DNA of 36,512 bases, taken from Candidatus Poribacteria bacterium (GTDB lineage Bacteria > Poribacteria > WGA-4E > WGA-3G). The translations under genes were made by a program, and so were the position numbers. Under the pieces are notes generated by a model. It worked only from the letters and a program-made list of their open reading frames with translations, was not told where the DNA came from and searched no databases. Position 1 is the first letter of the stretch, and every line of letters starts with the position of its first letter. The stretch spans positions 1 to 36,512 of the forward strand of contig RKRR01000012.1 of assembly GCA_007571305.1 (NCBI GenBank). The letters are read 5' to 3'. Shown here piece by piece: positions 1 to 6,791 of this stretch.

Positions 1-102
1 TCCTTGATAAATACTCCGACACGACAGGTGCTAAACTTACTGGATTCTCACATTTCATAAACGCCGCTAATGCAATATAAACTTTTAGAAATGGTATAAC
101 AA

Positions 103-263
103 CTTTTAATCGCACCAGTCTGGAATCGAAACATTTGTATTTTGTCCCAAAAGGACAAAACAATAATCTTTTAATCGCACCAGTCTGGAATCGAAACTAA
201 TAGACGATCCAAGTGTTGTAGGCACGAGTTACACTTTTAATCGCACCAGTCTGGAATCGAAAT
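103..263 (+). CRISPR. Short CRISPR array: three 30-nt repeats, two spacers
   Basis: Three copies of a 30-nt repeat beginning CTTTTAATCGCACC and ending GGAATCGAAAC lie at 103-132, 168-197 and 234-263. The first two are identical; the third differs only in its last base (T for C). Spacers are 133-167 (35 nt) and 198-233 (36 nt). A repeat ending in GAAAC and the spacer size resemble type I-B or type III arrays, which would put the leader on the left and make the degenerate third repeat the distal end. No further repeat is found at the expected spacing on either side. No cas gene is in the window, so this is an orphan remnant or the tail of a locus outside it. The flank 1-102 is AT-rich and could hold a leader, but nothing specific is seen; 264-302 shows nothing. 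Confidence 0.85.
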
Positions 264-302
264 CAGGTGTGTAGGTGTTGGTCTCTACCTGTCCAATCTG
301 CC

Positions 303-872
303 TTACCGGAGAAAAAAGAAAACATAGGAACCCAAGAACAGAACGTTAATAGCTACCAGTCCCCATCGCGCAAGCTGAGTTTTCAGGCGAGGAAACAAAT
401 AGATAGAGGCAACCAATATAACCAATCGCTCTATCGGAGCGACAAGATCCCCGTAGTGATCGCTGTCCCAGTAAGAAATCGGGCTTTCAAAAACAAAATC
501 GGAGAGCGGAAAGAAATGATGATGTCCATCATCGTGATGCGTTATAAAGTCGAAACCGCAATGGAGGAGCATGCTCCACGCACAAATGACAATCCCTTCG
601 GAATTGAGTAGGTAATACCCAATTCCCAAAACGATCAAAATCAGCGGAATCGCGTTGAAGAGATCAAAGAACGTTTGCCACGGCTCTATGAAGTATCGGG
701 AATCCCAGAGTTCACGTTGGGGTGTCTTACGGATAAAAGTCTCGACTGCGAAGAAGATGAACATCGGTAAGTCAGGAAGGACAGCACCTATGAAGGCATA
801 AAAGTGAAGGAAAGGTTTGTCTCGCTTTGAAAGGAGGGCTATGTTGAGGATGGCATGCGAATGTGTAACCAT
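303..872 (-). CDS. YdjM/DUF457-like membrane protein, putative metal-dependent hydrolase
   Basis: A 189-residue protein with several hydrophobic segments: around residues 22-45 (containing AVLPDLP), 68-90, 93-110 and a C-terminal helix. It has an N-terminal THSH motif and a histidine-rich stretch, LLHCGFDFITHHDDGHHHF, near residues 102-120. An early His pair, a PDLP turn and a later His-rich segment between membrane helices resemble the YdjM/DUF457 family of inner-membrane proteins often labelled metal-dependent hydrolases. No substrate is known for most of them. It starts at ATG 870-872, without a clear Shine-Dalgarno sequence, 55 bp downstream of the acetyltransferase gene on the same strand, so the two may be co-transcribed. 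The family call is by motif pattern only. Confidence 0.6.
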   Translation of the reverse strand: MVTHSHAILNIALLSKRDKPFLHFYAFIGAVLPDLPMFIFFAVETFIRKTPQRELWDSRYFIEPWQTFFDLFNAIPLILIVLGIGYYLLNSEGIVICAWSMLLHCGFDFITHHDDGHHHFFPLSDFVFESPISYWDSDHYGDLVAPIERLVILVASIYLFPRLKTQLARWGLVAINVLFLGSYVFFFLR

Positions 873-927
873 TATTACATTGGCTTTTGGCTACCTATCG
901 GTAAGATGGTCGATATTCTGAAGCCCC

Positions 928-2256
928 TTAAAGATGCCAAATCTCGCCAGCGAACCTCGGAAACAGACAATCAAGTAGGACGACCTGAGCTGTTCCCTTC
1001 GTCCAGCAATCAACGAAATTTGATGTTAATTCCTCTGTCCGACACCGTCCGCATAGCAATTGTAAAAAAGTTAAATCAGGGAATGCTGCATCTCCGTCTT
1101 CAACGTCTCCCGGACTCCAATCAGTAATATCTATGATGCGACCTCGTTCAAATTTGAGGTGTATTCCACTTCGATAGAAGTTGAGTTTGAGTTCACCGAT
1201 GTAACCCTCCGCGACAGTTCCGATGAGATGTTTTTCGAGTGCAGGTTGGATATGCCGTAGAAACGCTATTAAATCCGGCACGCGGATATACCACGCGTAT
1301 GGCGGATCCTTACGGACAACACCTTTGGGGAGTGCCTGATAGACAGGATGCTCACGTCCTAACATAAACTGCACGCCTGTCGCTTTTGGGTTGTCACCCT
1401 CGGCAACAATCGGTGTCGTCTCTGCTTTTTTCCACAACGCTCGCAGTAGCGATGGAATGTGATGTAGATAGCCTACTCCGGGTTTGAGCTCCATTCGCAT
1501 TACAAGAAAATTGTCATAACACCACTGGAAATGTTGAACATAACCGAGTCGGGTCCGTTCCATATCTTCAATGAGTAAGAATTCCTGCCTCGCTTCACTC
1601 CCCACTGAACGCCCACTGAATTCATACTCCCACAACGCAGAACTTCGGGGACATGCAAAAACGTCAGATTGAATCGCGTGTGCATAGACATCTTGAATGA
1701 AAACGTTATCTGCATCCGTTCGCGGTCGGAGCCGACACGTCTCGCTCTGCCCTTTTTTCAGCGCGGGGATATGTATCCCGTCGATAACACGCTCTGCTTC
1801 CATATCCAGTGCCATTTCATACCCGAACAGTCGGTAATACCATGGGATACCTGTGATACCTTGCACCAACTCACCGCGTGCCTCACTCAACGCATGGATC
1901 ACCTCGAACTGTTTTCGAACCAAGCCTCTTCTGCGGTACTCGGGTTCAGTCGCGACAAATTCAGGTTGCCCGAATTTGAAGGGGATACCACTATATGTCC
2001 ATGTCTGTGAGATGAGACAGAGGGATGACACAATTTTCCGTGTCTTAACATTTTCAACAACAGTGAAATCGCTTGCTTTGCAGGTGGGATGATCTCCTGA
2101 CATCAAATCCCGAATACCTGGTCCCACGCTTACCTCTTCATGGAGCCGCGTGTTGAATTCAGCAAGTTCATCCGTATCGGCAGGAGTGGCAAATCGGAGT
2201 TTTAGGTCGTCCCCGAGATCCATCGGCATTTGTGAGAGAATGCTGTTTTTCGGCAT
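928..2256 (-). CDS. Eis-like GNAT N-acetyltransferase with C-terminal SCP2-like domain
   Basis: The 442-residue protein has an N-terminal GNAT domain. It carries the acetyl-CoA pyrophosphate-binding pattern in EPEYRRRGLVRKQ (about residues 108-120), followed by a second degenerate acetyltransferase-like region and a C-terminal sterol-carrier-like region from about 340 onward. This three-part layout and length (about 400-440) are those of Eis and related acetyltransferases, which transfer acetyl groups from acetyl-CoA to amines, including aminoglycosides in mycobacterial Eis. The substrate here is unknown. ATG at 2254-2256 is preceded by AGGGAACGTAA, a usable ribosome site. It is probably the first gene of a two-gene minus-strand unit with the YdjM-like gene. 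Confidence 0.8.
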   Translation of the reverse strand: MPKNSILSQMPMDLGDDLKLRFATPADTDELAEFNTRLHEEVSVGPGIRDLMSGDHPTCKASDFTVVENVKTRKIVSSLCLISQTWTYSGIPFKFGQPEFVATEPEYRRRGLVRKQFEVIHALSEARGELVQGITGIPWYYRLFGYEMALDMEAERVIDGIHIPALKKGQSETCRLRPRTDADNVFIQDVYAHAIQSDVFACPRSSALWEYEFSGRSVGSEARQEFLLIEDMERTRLGYVQHFQWCYDNFLVMRMELKPGVGYLHHIPSLLRALWKKAETTPIVAEGDNPKATGVQFMLGREHPVYQALPKGVVRKDPPYAWYIRVPDLIAFLRHIQPALEKHLIGTVAEGYIGELKLNFYRSGIHLKFERGRIIDITDWSPGDVEDGDAAFPDLTFLQLLCGRCRTEELTSNFVDCWTKGTAQVVLLDCLFPRFAGEIWHL

Positions 2257-2311
2257 TTACGTTCCCTATGGACAGATAATAAAAAGGATTGTACCACGAA
2301 GTCACGAACAC

Positions 2312-2487
2312 GTCAAATGCAACAGGTAGGAGGGATTTCCAATTTAGAGATTCATCTGCTATTTCTTATGAAAAAACGCTCAGGATCTGCAGCATTTCGT
2401 AGCGTAGGAAACTGTTGATCTCCTACGCTCGAAGGGACACAACCTAACAGGTTATGCTACAAGATGGCAGCGTAGGTTAAAAATAAT
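2312..2487 (+). repeat. Family-2 dispersed element, copy a (degenerate left end)
   Basis: This is the most diverged of five related intergenic elements. Its right part carries the shared module ending in GGTTATGCTAC (2437-2460) and the family right end GCAGCGTAGGTTAAAAATAA (2467-2486). Its central part (TTCATCTGCTAT, then GCAGCATT) matches copy b at 6458-6627 closely. A 9-bp perfect inverted repeat, AGCGTAGGA (2401-2409) and TCCTACGCT (2421-2429), forms a hairpin. The left end is poorly conserved and its boundary is approximate. It lies just upstream of comEC. The rest of the 2257-2527 gap shows nothing else. Confidence 0.6.
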
Positions 2488-2508
2488 GAATATTTTTGGA
2501 AATATCGG

Positions 2509-2514
2509 TATAAT
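2509..2514 (+). promoter_or_regulatory. Consensus -10 box upstream of comEC
   Basis: TATAAT at 2509-2514 is a perfect -10 hexamer. No good -35 lies 16-18 bp upstream (ATGAAT at the expected place). Transcription would begin near 2521, which leaves too little leader for a TTG start at 2528 and favours the ATG at 2564 for comEC. Confidence 0.4.
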
Positions 2515-2563
2515 GATATAGGCTTTTTTGAGCAGAAATCTGTTTCCATATCCTATCGTTAAC

Positions 2564-5002
2564 ATGCAACTCAAACCACGTCCCGCACTCTATTTTCTCA
2601 TCCCGTATCTATTGGGTATCATCGCAGGCAAATGGACATCTATCCCGTTTCTGTGGCTTTGGATATTTGTACTCCTCTGTTTTATCGGCAGCCTCGTCGC
2701 AAGAAATCGTCGGCGATTCCTTTGTTATGCACTGCTCCATCTGTCTATCTTTGCTGGCGGAATGCTCCGTTTAGAAACCGCATCCGATTTGCCAATCCCA
2801 CCCCATTTTTACAACAAACCGGTTAGTTTTTCAGGTATGACGACATATCAACCCGAACGCGGAGAGGAATGGGATGCATGTTCTGCCGTGGGTGAACTGC
2901 AGTTATTGTCAGATCCAGCACAACGGGTATCGGCAAAAGTTCTCATCAGATTTCAGGAATTGTTACCGCTCCGTTACGGCAAACATCTAACGTTGACCGG
3001 TGTTCTACGTCAACCACAAGGCAAGCGCAATCCCGGAGGTTTCGATTACCAAGCTTATCTTTCTCGGCAAGGGATCATTGGGATAATTGAGGCGAAAGGG
3101 CTTGTACGAATCGGTGAACAGCGCGGGTTTCCACCCTTACGCTGGATAGAGACACTCCGTCTCCATACCGAACAGCTGATTGATGTTACCTATACAGAAA
3201 CCAAAGTCGAAACGCCTCTCCTTGAACCCTCATTGCATGCCCAACTCCTCAAAGGTATCTTACTCGGTAAACGGAGTGATGTTCCGACAGAAACATTGGA
3301 TATCTTCCGAAACAGTGGGACCTTCCACGTCCTTGCTGTGTCCGGTCTGCATGTAGGGCTTGTCGCGATGTTCTGCTATTTCGGTTTCTCACTTTTCCGG
3401 TTCCCGCAGAAGATACTTTGTCTCTTGACGATTATAGCAGTGCTGATTTATGCATGTCTCATCGGTTTCCGCCCCTCTGTCTTTCGTGCGTCGCTCATGG
3501 CAATCCTGTTTCTCTTTGCAACCCTCATTGATCGGGATGTGGATATCTTCAATCTGTTAGCGTTTGCGGCGTTAGTGCTGCTCCTTTTAAATCCACTACA
3601 AATCTGGGATGTCGGATTCCAATTATCATTCGTTGCGGTTGCTTCCATTGTCTATTTCGTCCCGAAAATGGAGAAACCGCTGCGTCCGCTGTGGGAGAGC
3701 ACCGAAGATTCTGTCCTGACAAAATTTCGGAAGGCCGCAATCAAATGGATGGTACTTTCCTACCTCGTGACGTTCGCGGCACAAATCGGGACGGGCCCCC
3801 TCATAGCCTACCACTTCTTCCGATCATATCCACTCGGCATCATCGTCGGTCCGTTCGCAGTCGGACTCGTATCGCTCATCGTTGCGGTGGGTATGGCATC
3901 CGTGTGTGTCGGTTTTATCTGGCTCCCATTCGCGAAACTGCTTGGCGTTCTCAATCATGTGATTATCTCTATCTTCTTGACGCTGATTGGTGTGTTCGGA
4001 CAGATATGGGGAGTAGTCAAGTTAACACCACCAACGTTAGGTCTATTTGTCCTCTACATTGCTGGCTGTTTAGCTATTACACATTGGCGGGTCGTCTATC
4101 GCCAATGGAAAATAGCAAGCCTTATCGGATTGTCTGTTGTAACGATCTGGGTTTGGGATACCGCCTTCCACGAGAAGGGAAGATTCTTGGAAGTAATTAC
4201 GTTGGATGTCGGGCAAGGAGATGCCGCAATCGTTAGATTTCCAGATAGTCGAACAATGCTGATTGATGGTGGCATCCGACGAAGTTACTACGACAAGCAG
4301 AAACGGAAACAGGTTGAATACGATGTAGGCGAGCGGATTATTGAACCCTACCTTGATTTTCACGGCATTCGGGAACTCGATATAGTCGTCCTAACGCATC
4401 CAGATCTCGACCATGGCGGTGGACTGGCATATATTTTACAGAACTTTAAAGTAGGGCAGGTGCTCGGTATATCGGATGTGCCGCTCGACTCTGAGACGCA
4501 TAGACGCTTATATGATGTTGTCAAAGCACAGAACATCCCGTATTCGTTTCCGTATGCCGGAGAGGTAGAATTTACATCAACTGCGACACTCAATCTTTTA
4601 CATCCCATCGATGCCGGTTCTACGAATCTAATGGATACGGACAGAAACAACGATTCACTCGTGGTGAAGATTGTTTGTGGTGAAGTGGACATCCTGTTCA
4701 CAGGTGACATCGGTAAAAAAGCGGAATCTCGACTCATCGCGTCAAGGCAAGACCTACGTTCAGAAATTCTAAAAGTGCCGCACCACGGCAGCCGCACATC
4801 GAGCAGTGCTCCGTTTTTAGATGCCGTTCAGCCGCGTTATGCGATCTTTTCACTCGGTCAAGGGAATCGTTATCAATTTCCACATACCGATGTGGTGAAT
4901 CGGTATCAAGCACGTGAGTGTCTAATGTTACGAACCGACGAATCAGGAGCGATCACCCTGCGTACCGATGGGACAAGGTGTTGGATAGATACAGAGTTGT
5001 AA
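2564..5002 (+). CDS. comEC: ComEC/Rec2-family DNA uptake channel protein
   Basis: Polytopic membrane protein of 812 residues that in competent bacteria moves single-stranded DNA across the inner membrane. The N-terminal region has hydrophobic helices and a DUF4131-like soluble part (about 1-200). The competence domain (about 225-510) contains the hallmark HVLAVSGLHVGL and many transmembrane helices. The C-terminal metallo-beta-lactamase-like domain (about 540-812) has LDVGQGDAAIV, THPDLDHGGG, FTGDIG and VPHHGSRTSS, so the metal-binding residues look intact. An upstream in-frame TTG at 2528 would add 12 residues, but the ATG fits the putative promoter better. No other competence gene (comEA, comF, pili) is nearby, so natural transformation is possible but not shown. 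Confidence 0.93.
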   Translation: MQLKPRPALYFLIPYLLGIIAGKWTSIPFLWLWIFVLLCFIGSLVARNRRRFLCYALLHLSIFAGGMLRLETASDLPIPPHFYNKPVSFSGMTTYQPERGEEWDACSAVGELQLLSDPAQRVSAKVLIRFQELLPLRYGKHLTLTGVLRQPQGKRNPGGFDYQAYLSRQGIIGIIEAKGLVRIGEQRGFPPLRWIETLRLHTEQLIDVTYTETKVETPLLEPSLHAQLLKGILLGKRSDVPTETLDIFRNSGTFHVLAVSGLHVGLVAMFCYFGFSLFRFPQKILCLLTIIAVLIYACLIGFRPSVFRASLMAILFLFATLIDRDVDIFNLLAFAALVLLLLNPLQIWDVGFQLSFVAVASIVYFVPKMEKPLRPLWESTEDSVLTKFRKAAIKWMVLSYLVTFAAQIGTGPLIAYHFFRSYPLGIIVGPFAVGLVSLIVAVGMASVCVGFIWLPFAKLLGVLNHVIISIFLTLIGVFGQIWGVVKLTPPTLGLFVLYIAGCLAITHWRVVYRQWKIASLIGLSVVTIWVWDTAFHEKGRFLEVITLDVGQGDAAIVRFPDSRTMLIDGGIRRSYYDKQKRKQVEYDVGERIIEPYLDFHGIRELDIVVLTHPDLDHGGGLAYILQNFKVGQVLGISDVPLDSETHRRLYDVVKAQNIPYSFPYAGEVEFTSTATLNLLHPIDAGSTNLMDTDRNNDSLVVKIVCGEVDILFTGDIGKKAESRLIASRQDLRSEILKVPHHGSRTSSSAPFLDAVQPRYAIFSLGQGNRYQFPHTDVVNRYQARECLMLRTDESGAITLRTDGTRCWIDTEL

Positions 5003-5061
5003 GAGAGTGGAACCCCCAAGCAAAGACACTACGATTCCCGACTCTTTAGGTGCAGGACAAT

Positions 5062-5082
5062 GCTGACTGCTGACAGTTCACT
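5062..5082. repeat. Heptameric tandem repeat at the 3' end of the alcohol dehydrogenase gene
   Basis: Three 7-base units follow one another: GCTGACT, GCTGACA, GTTCACT. They overlap the stop codon of the minus-strand dehydrogenase gene (5078-5080). The period and sequence resemble the short tandemly repeated heptamers known from some cyanobacterial genomes. A related run lies at 6251-6278, beyond the other end of the same gene. Confidence 0.45.
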
Positions 5083-6172
5083 GTAAAGAGGGTGTAATAG
5101 CAACGCGAAGTACCTCTTGGCGAAATGCATGTTCAAATGCGGTGTTAATTTCCGATAATTGGTATGTTTCTCCGATAAGTTCGGCGAATGGGTAACGGCT
5201 CCGATTCTCCTCCACAAAACGTATGGATTCACCGAGAGCGGTATGATGATAATTATGAATACCTCGTAGCACGACACATTTTGTGACGAGTTGGTGTGCA
5301 TCGACAGTAATGTCGGCGTTTGGATAGACATAACCGAGTGTCACACATCTCCCACCGGTTGCTAACCATGTAATCAAGTTAGGGATTCCAATCGTCGCAC
5401 CGCTGACTTCTACACCGAGATCGGCCCCACGTCCGTTCGTGAGTTCTTTGAGTGCTGTGTCTATTTCCACAACGGATGTCTTGTCTGGATTGAAGGTGTG
5501 CGTTGCCCCGAAGCGTCGGGCAATCTCCAGACGACTTTCGTTGCTGTCCACAACGACGATCGCTTCATATCCTTTTTCATGTAGATAGCATGTCGCATAA
5601 ATTCCTAACATGCCGGCACCGTGGACAATTGCTGTCTCACCGGAGCGTGTGCCGATGTTTATCAGGCCGTTCACTACGGTTGCAAGCGCACAGTTGATAG
5701 GTACCGCTTCTTGGTCTGTCATCGCGTCAGGAATACGGTAGACGGCTGTCCCCGGACGCAATAGGATATGCGATGCAAATCCACCTGAGAAGGCATCTGC
5801 ACCTTCACTCCGCGCGTGCCCGTATTTGAACATCGTCTCGCATTTCTGTGGAAGATCCCGATTGACACAATAGTCACACGCTCCACAAGAAGTCGTGAGA
5901 CTCCATGTAATCCGATCGCCTTCACGGAGCGCGTCTCCAGTTGCTGAACGAAGACGTGTTGGTGCCGCAACAGTCCCGACGATTTCATGCCCGAGTATAC
6001 ATGGAATCTCAGCACCGCGGCGACCTGATACTGTGTGAAGGTCGGAGCCACAGATAGTTGAAAGGGATACGCGGACGAGAATACTGTCTGGAGTGGCAAC
6101 TACAGGCATCTCGCAAACTTCAAATGGTAGACCTACGCCGTGGAATTGTGAAATCTGTGCGGATATTTGCAT
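5078..6172 (-). CDS. Zinc-dependent alcohol dehydrogenase, HpnZ-like (phosphonate-associated type)
   Basis: Medium-chain NAD(P)-dependent dehydrogenase of 364 residues. Visible features: catalytic-zinc ligands Cys41 (in TICGSDLH) and His62-Glu63 (GHE), four structural-zinc cysteines at 96, 99, 102 and 111 (SCGACDYC then PQKC), and a Rossmann motif VHGAGMLG. The LPQKC-x5-YGH stretch and the RGIHNY plus late PFAELIG segments match the proposed phosphonate-catabolism-associated dehydrogenase family (HpnZ, TIGR03366) better than ordinary alcohol dehydrogenases. No phosphonate gene is nearby, so the substrate is open. ATG at 6170-6172 is preceded by AAAGGA at a suitable distance; an in-frame extension of 31 residues upstream looks non-coding. 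Convergent with comEC across 75 bp. Confidence 0.85.
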   Translation of the reverse strand: MQISAQISQFHGVGLPFEVCEMPVVATPDSILVRVSLSTICGSDLHTVSGRRGAEIPCILGHEIVGTVAAPTRLRSATGDALREGDRITWSLTTSCGACDYCVNRDLPQKCETMFKYGHARSEGADAFSGGFASHILLRPGTAVYRIPDAMTDQEAVPINCALATVVNGLINIGTRSGETAIVHGAGMLGIYATCYLHEKGYEAIVVVDSNESRLEIARRFGATHTFNPDKTSVVEIDTALKELTNGRGADLGVEVSGATIGIPNLITWLATGGRCVTLGYVYPNADITVDAHQLVTKCVVLRGIHNYHHTALGESIRFVEENRSRYPFAELIGETYQLSEINTAFEHAFRQEVLRVAITPSLQ

Positions 6173-6199
6173 TGTCCGACTATTCCTTTGCTTCTTGCT

Positions 6200-6222
6200 G
6201 TAGGAGCGAGTTGTACTCGCGA
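6200..6222 (+). repeat. REP-like palindrome
   Basis: TGTAGGAGCGAGTTG followed by TACTCGCGA holds the inverted repeat GCGAGT (6206-6211) / ACTCGC (6215-6220) with a TGT loop. The leading TGTAGGAGCGAG is strikingly like the repetitive extragenic palindromes of Pseudomonas and other genomes. It lies between the dehydrogenase start and the heptamer run. A second palindrome of similar build is at 9060-9079. No REP-associated transposase is present. Confidence 0.45.
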
Positions 6223-6250
6223 TTTTTACGGTTGCTGCCGCTATTTTCTT

Positions 6251-6278
6251 GCTGATTGCTGGCAACTGATCGCTGACT
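6251..6278. repeat. Heptameric tandem repeat upstream of the dehydrogenase gene
   Basis: Four 7-base units run in register: GCTGATT, GCTGGCA, ACTGATC, GCTGACT, followed by a partial GTTG. They are related to the units at 5062-5082, so the dehydrogenase gene is bracketed by the same heptamer family. Confidence 0.5.
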
Positions 6279-6295
6279 GTTGTTTTTCTACTTTA

Positions 6296-6421
6296 CAGGA
6301 CTTACGCAATTTTGACAATAACACGGTCTCTGAGCGGGAAACCCACCGACAAAAATACACACGGTACCCTGACACACCCTCACAGGTTATGCTACAAAAG
6401 AGCAGCATGCGTAAGTCCTAA
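6296..6421 (+). mobile_element. Family-1 MITE, copy A (126 bp)
   Basis: Perfect 12-bp terminal inverted repeats AGGACTTACGCA (6297-6308) and TGCGTAAGTCCT (6408-6419) bound a short non-coding body. TTTA occurs directly before (6292-6295) and directly after (6422-6425), taken as a 4-bp target duplication. Copies B (20952-21073) and C (22838-22961) have the same ends, near-identical right halves and their own exact 4-bp flanking repeats. The body carries the module CACAGGTTATGCTACAA (6381-6397) shared with family 2. With no coding capacity, it must have been moved by a transposase encoded elsewhere. Confidence 0.8.
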
Positions 6422-6457
6422 TTTAATTTGACAAACTCAGAAGGTTCACGTATCATA

Positions 6458-6627
6458 TATTATAACATAAGCTGCTACGGACACAATTTTAGATATTCAT
6501 CTGCTATGTTTCAGTGAAAAACGTTCGGCATCCGCAGCATTCCATAGCGTCCGCTGTGGGTCTCCTGCGCCCAAAGAGGCACAACCTAACAGGTTATGCT
6601 ACAAAGATAGCAACTTGGGTTATTATA
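6458..6627 (+). mobile_element. Family-2 MITE-like element, copy b (170 bp)
   Basis: The left end TATTATAACATAAGCTGCTA and the inverted right end (reverse complement TATAATAACCCAAGTTGCTA) match at 16 of 20 positions, which defines terminal inverted repeats. Inside are the stretch TTCATCTGCTAT shared with copy a and the 24-bp module ending GGTTATGCTAC (6579-6602), which contains the small hairpin AACCT-AAC-AGGTT. It is non-coding and lies in the argB upstream region. No target duplication is evident. The right end places TTGGGT (6615-6620) 18 bp before TATAGA (6639-6644), a weak promoter-like pair reading toward argB. Confidence 0.65.
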
Positions 6628-6715
6628 CGCTATTTTATTATAGATACTAAAATTTGGAAAAACTACTCTTTATTCCAGTCTATTCTTTCTTCTCGCTAAA
6701 TTTGTAGTCCGTAAT

Positions 6716-6770
6716 GTAATGGAGGATGGATAGAGGGAACACACCTGACAGTTCAAATGCCCTCCATTAC
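6716..6770 (+). promoter_or_regulatory. Stem-loop in the argB leader
   Basis: GTAATGGAGG (6716-6725) and CCTCCATTAC (6761-6770) are perfect 10-base complements separated by 35 nt. A second, competing pairing is possible between GAGGG (6733-6737) and CCCTC (6760-6764), and an inner GAAC/GTTC pair is also present. The structure ends just before the argB ribosome site (AAGGA, about 6776-6780). It could be a cis-regulatory RNA or a protein-binding site. I do not recognise it as a known riboswitch, T-box or ARG box. Confidence 0.45.
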
Positions 6771-6791
6771 TCCGCAAGGAATCATTAAAGT

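Noticed and set aside
140..160. Hairpin TTTTGTCC/GGACAAAA as a transcription terminator
   Set aside because: It lies inside a CRISPR spacer of normal length and has no proper U-tract, so it is best seen as spacer content.
267..611. Plus-strand open frame of 114 codons opposite the YdjM-like gene
   Set aside because: It starts at the end of the CRISPR array and is antisense to a better-supported membrane-protein frame; composition is not protein-like.
3691..4236. 181-codon frame within comEC in another reading frame
   Set aside because: Overlaps the conserved competence domain of ComEC; composition rich in Arg and Cys as expected of an out-of-frame shadow.
6058..6421. Plus-strand frames antisense to and upstream of the dehydrogenase gene
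   Set aside because: They run through the heptamer repeats, the REP-like palindrome and the MITE, with no family resemblance.
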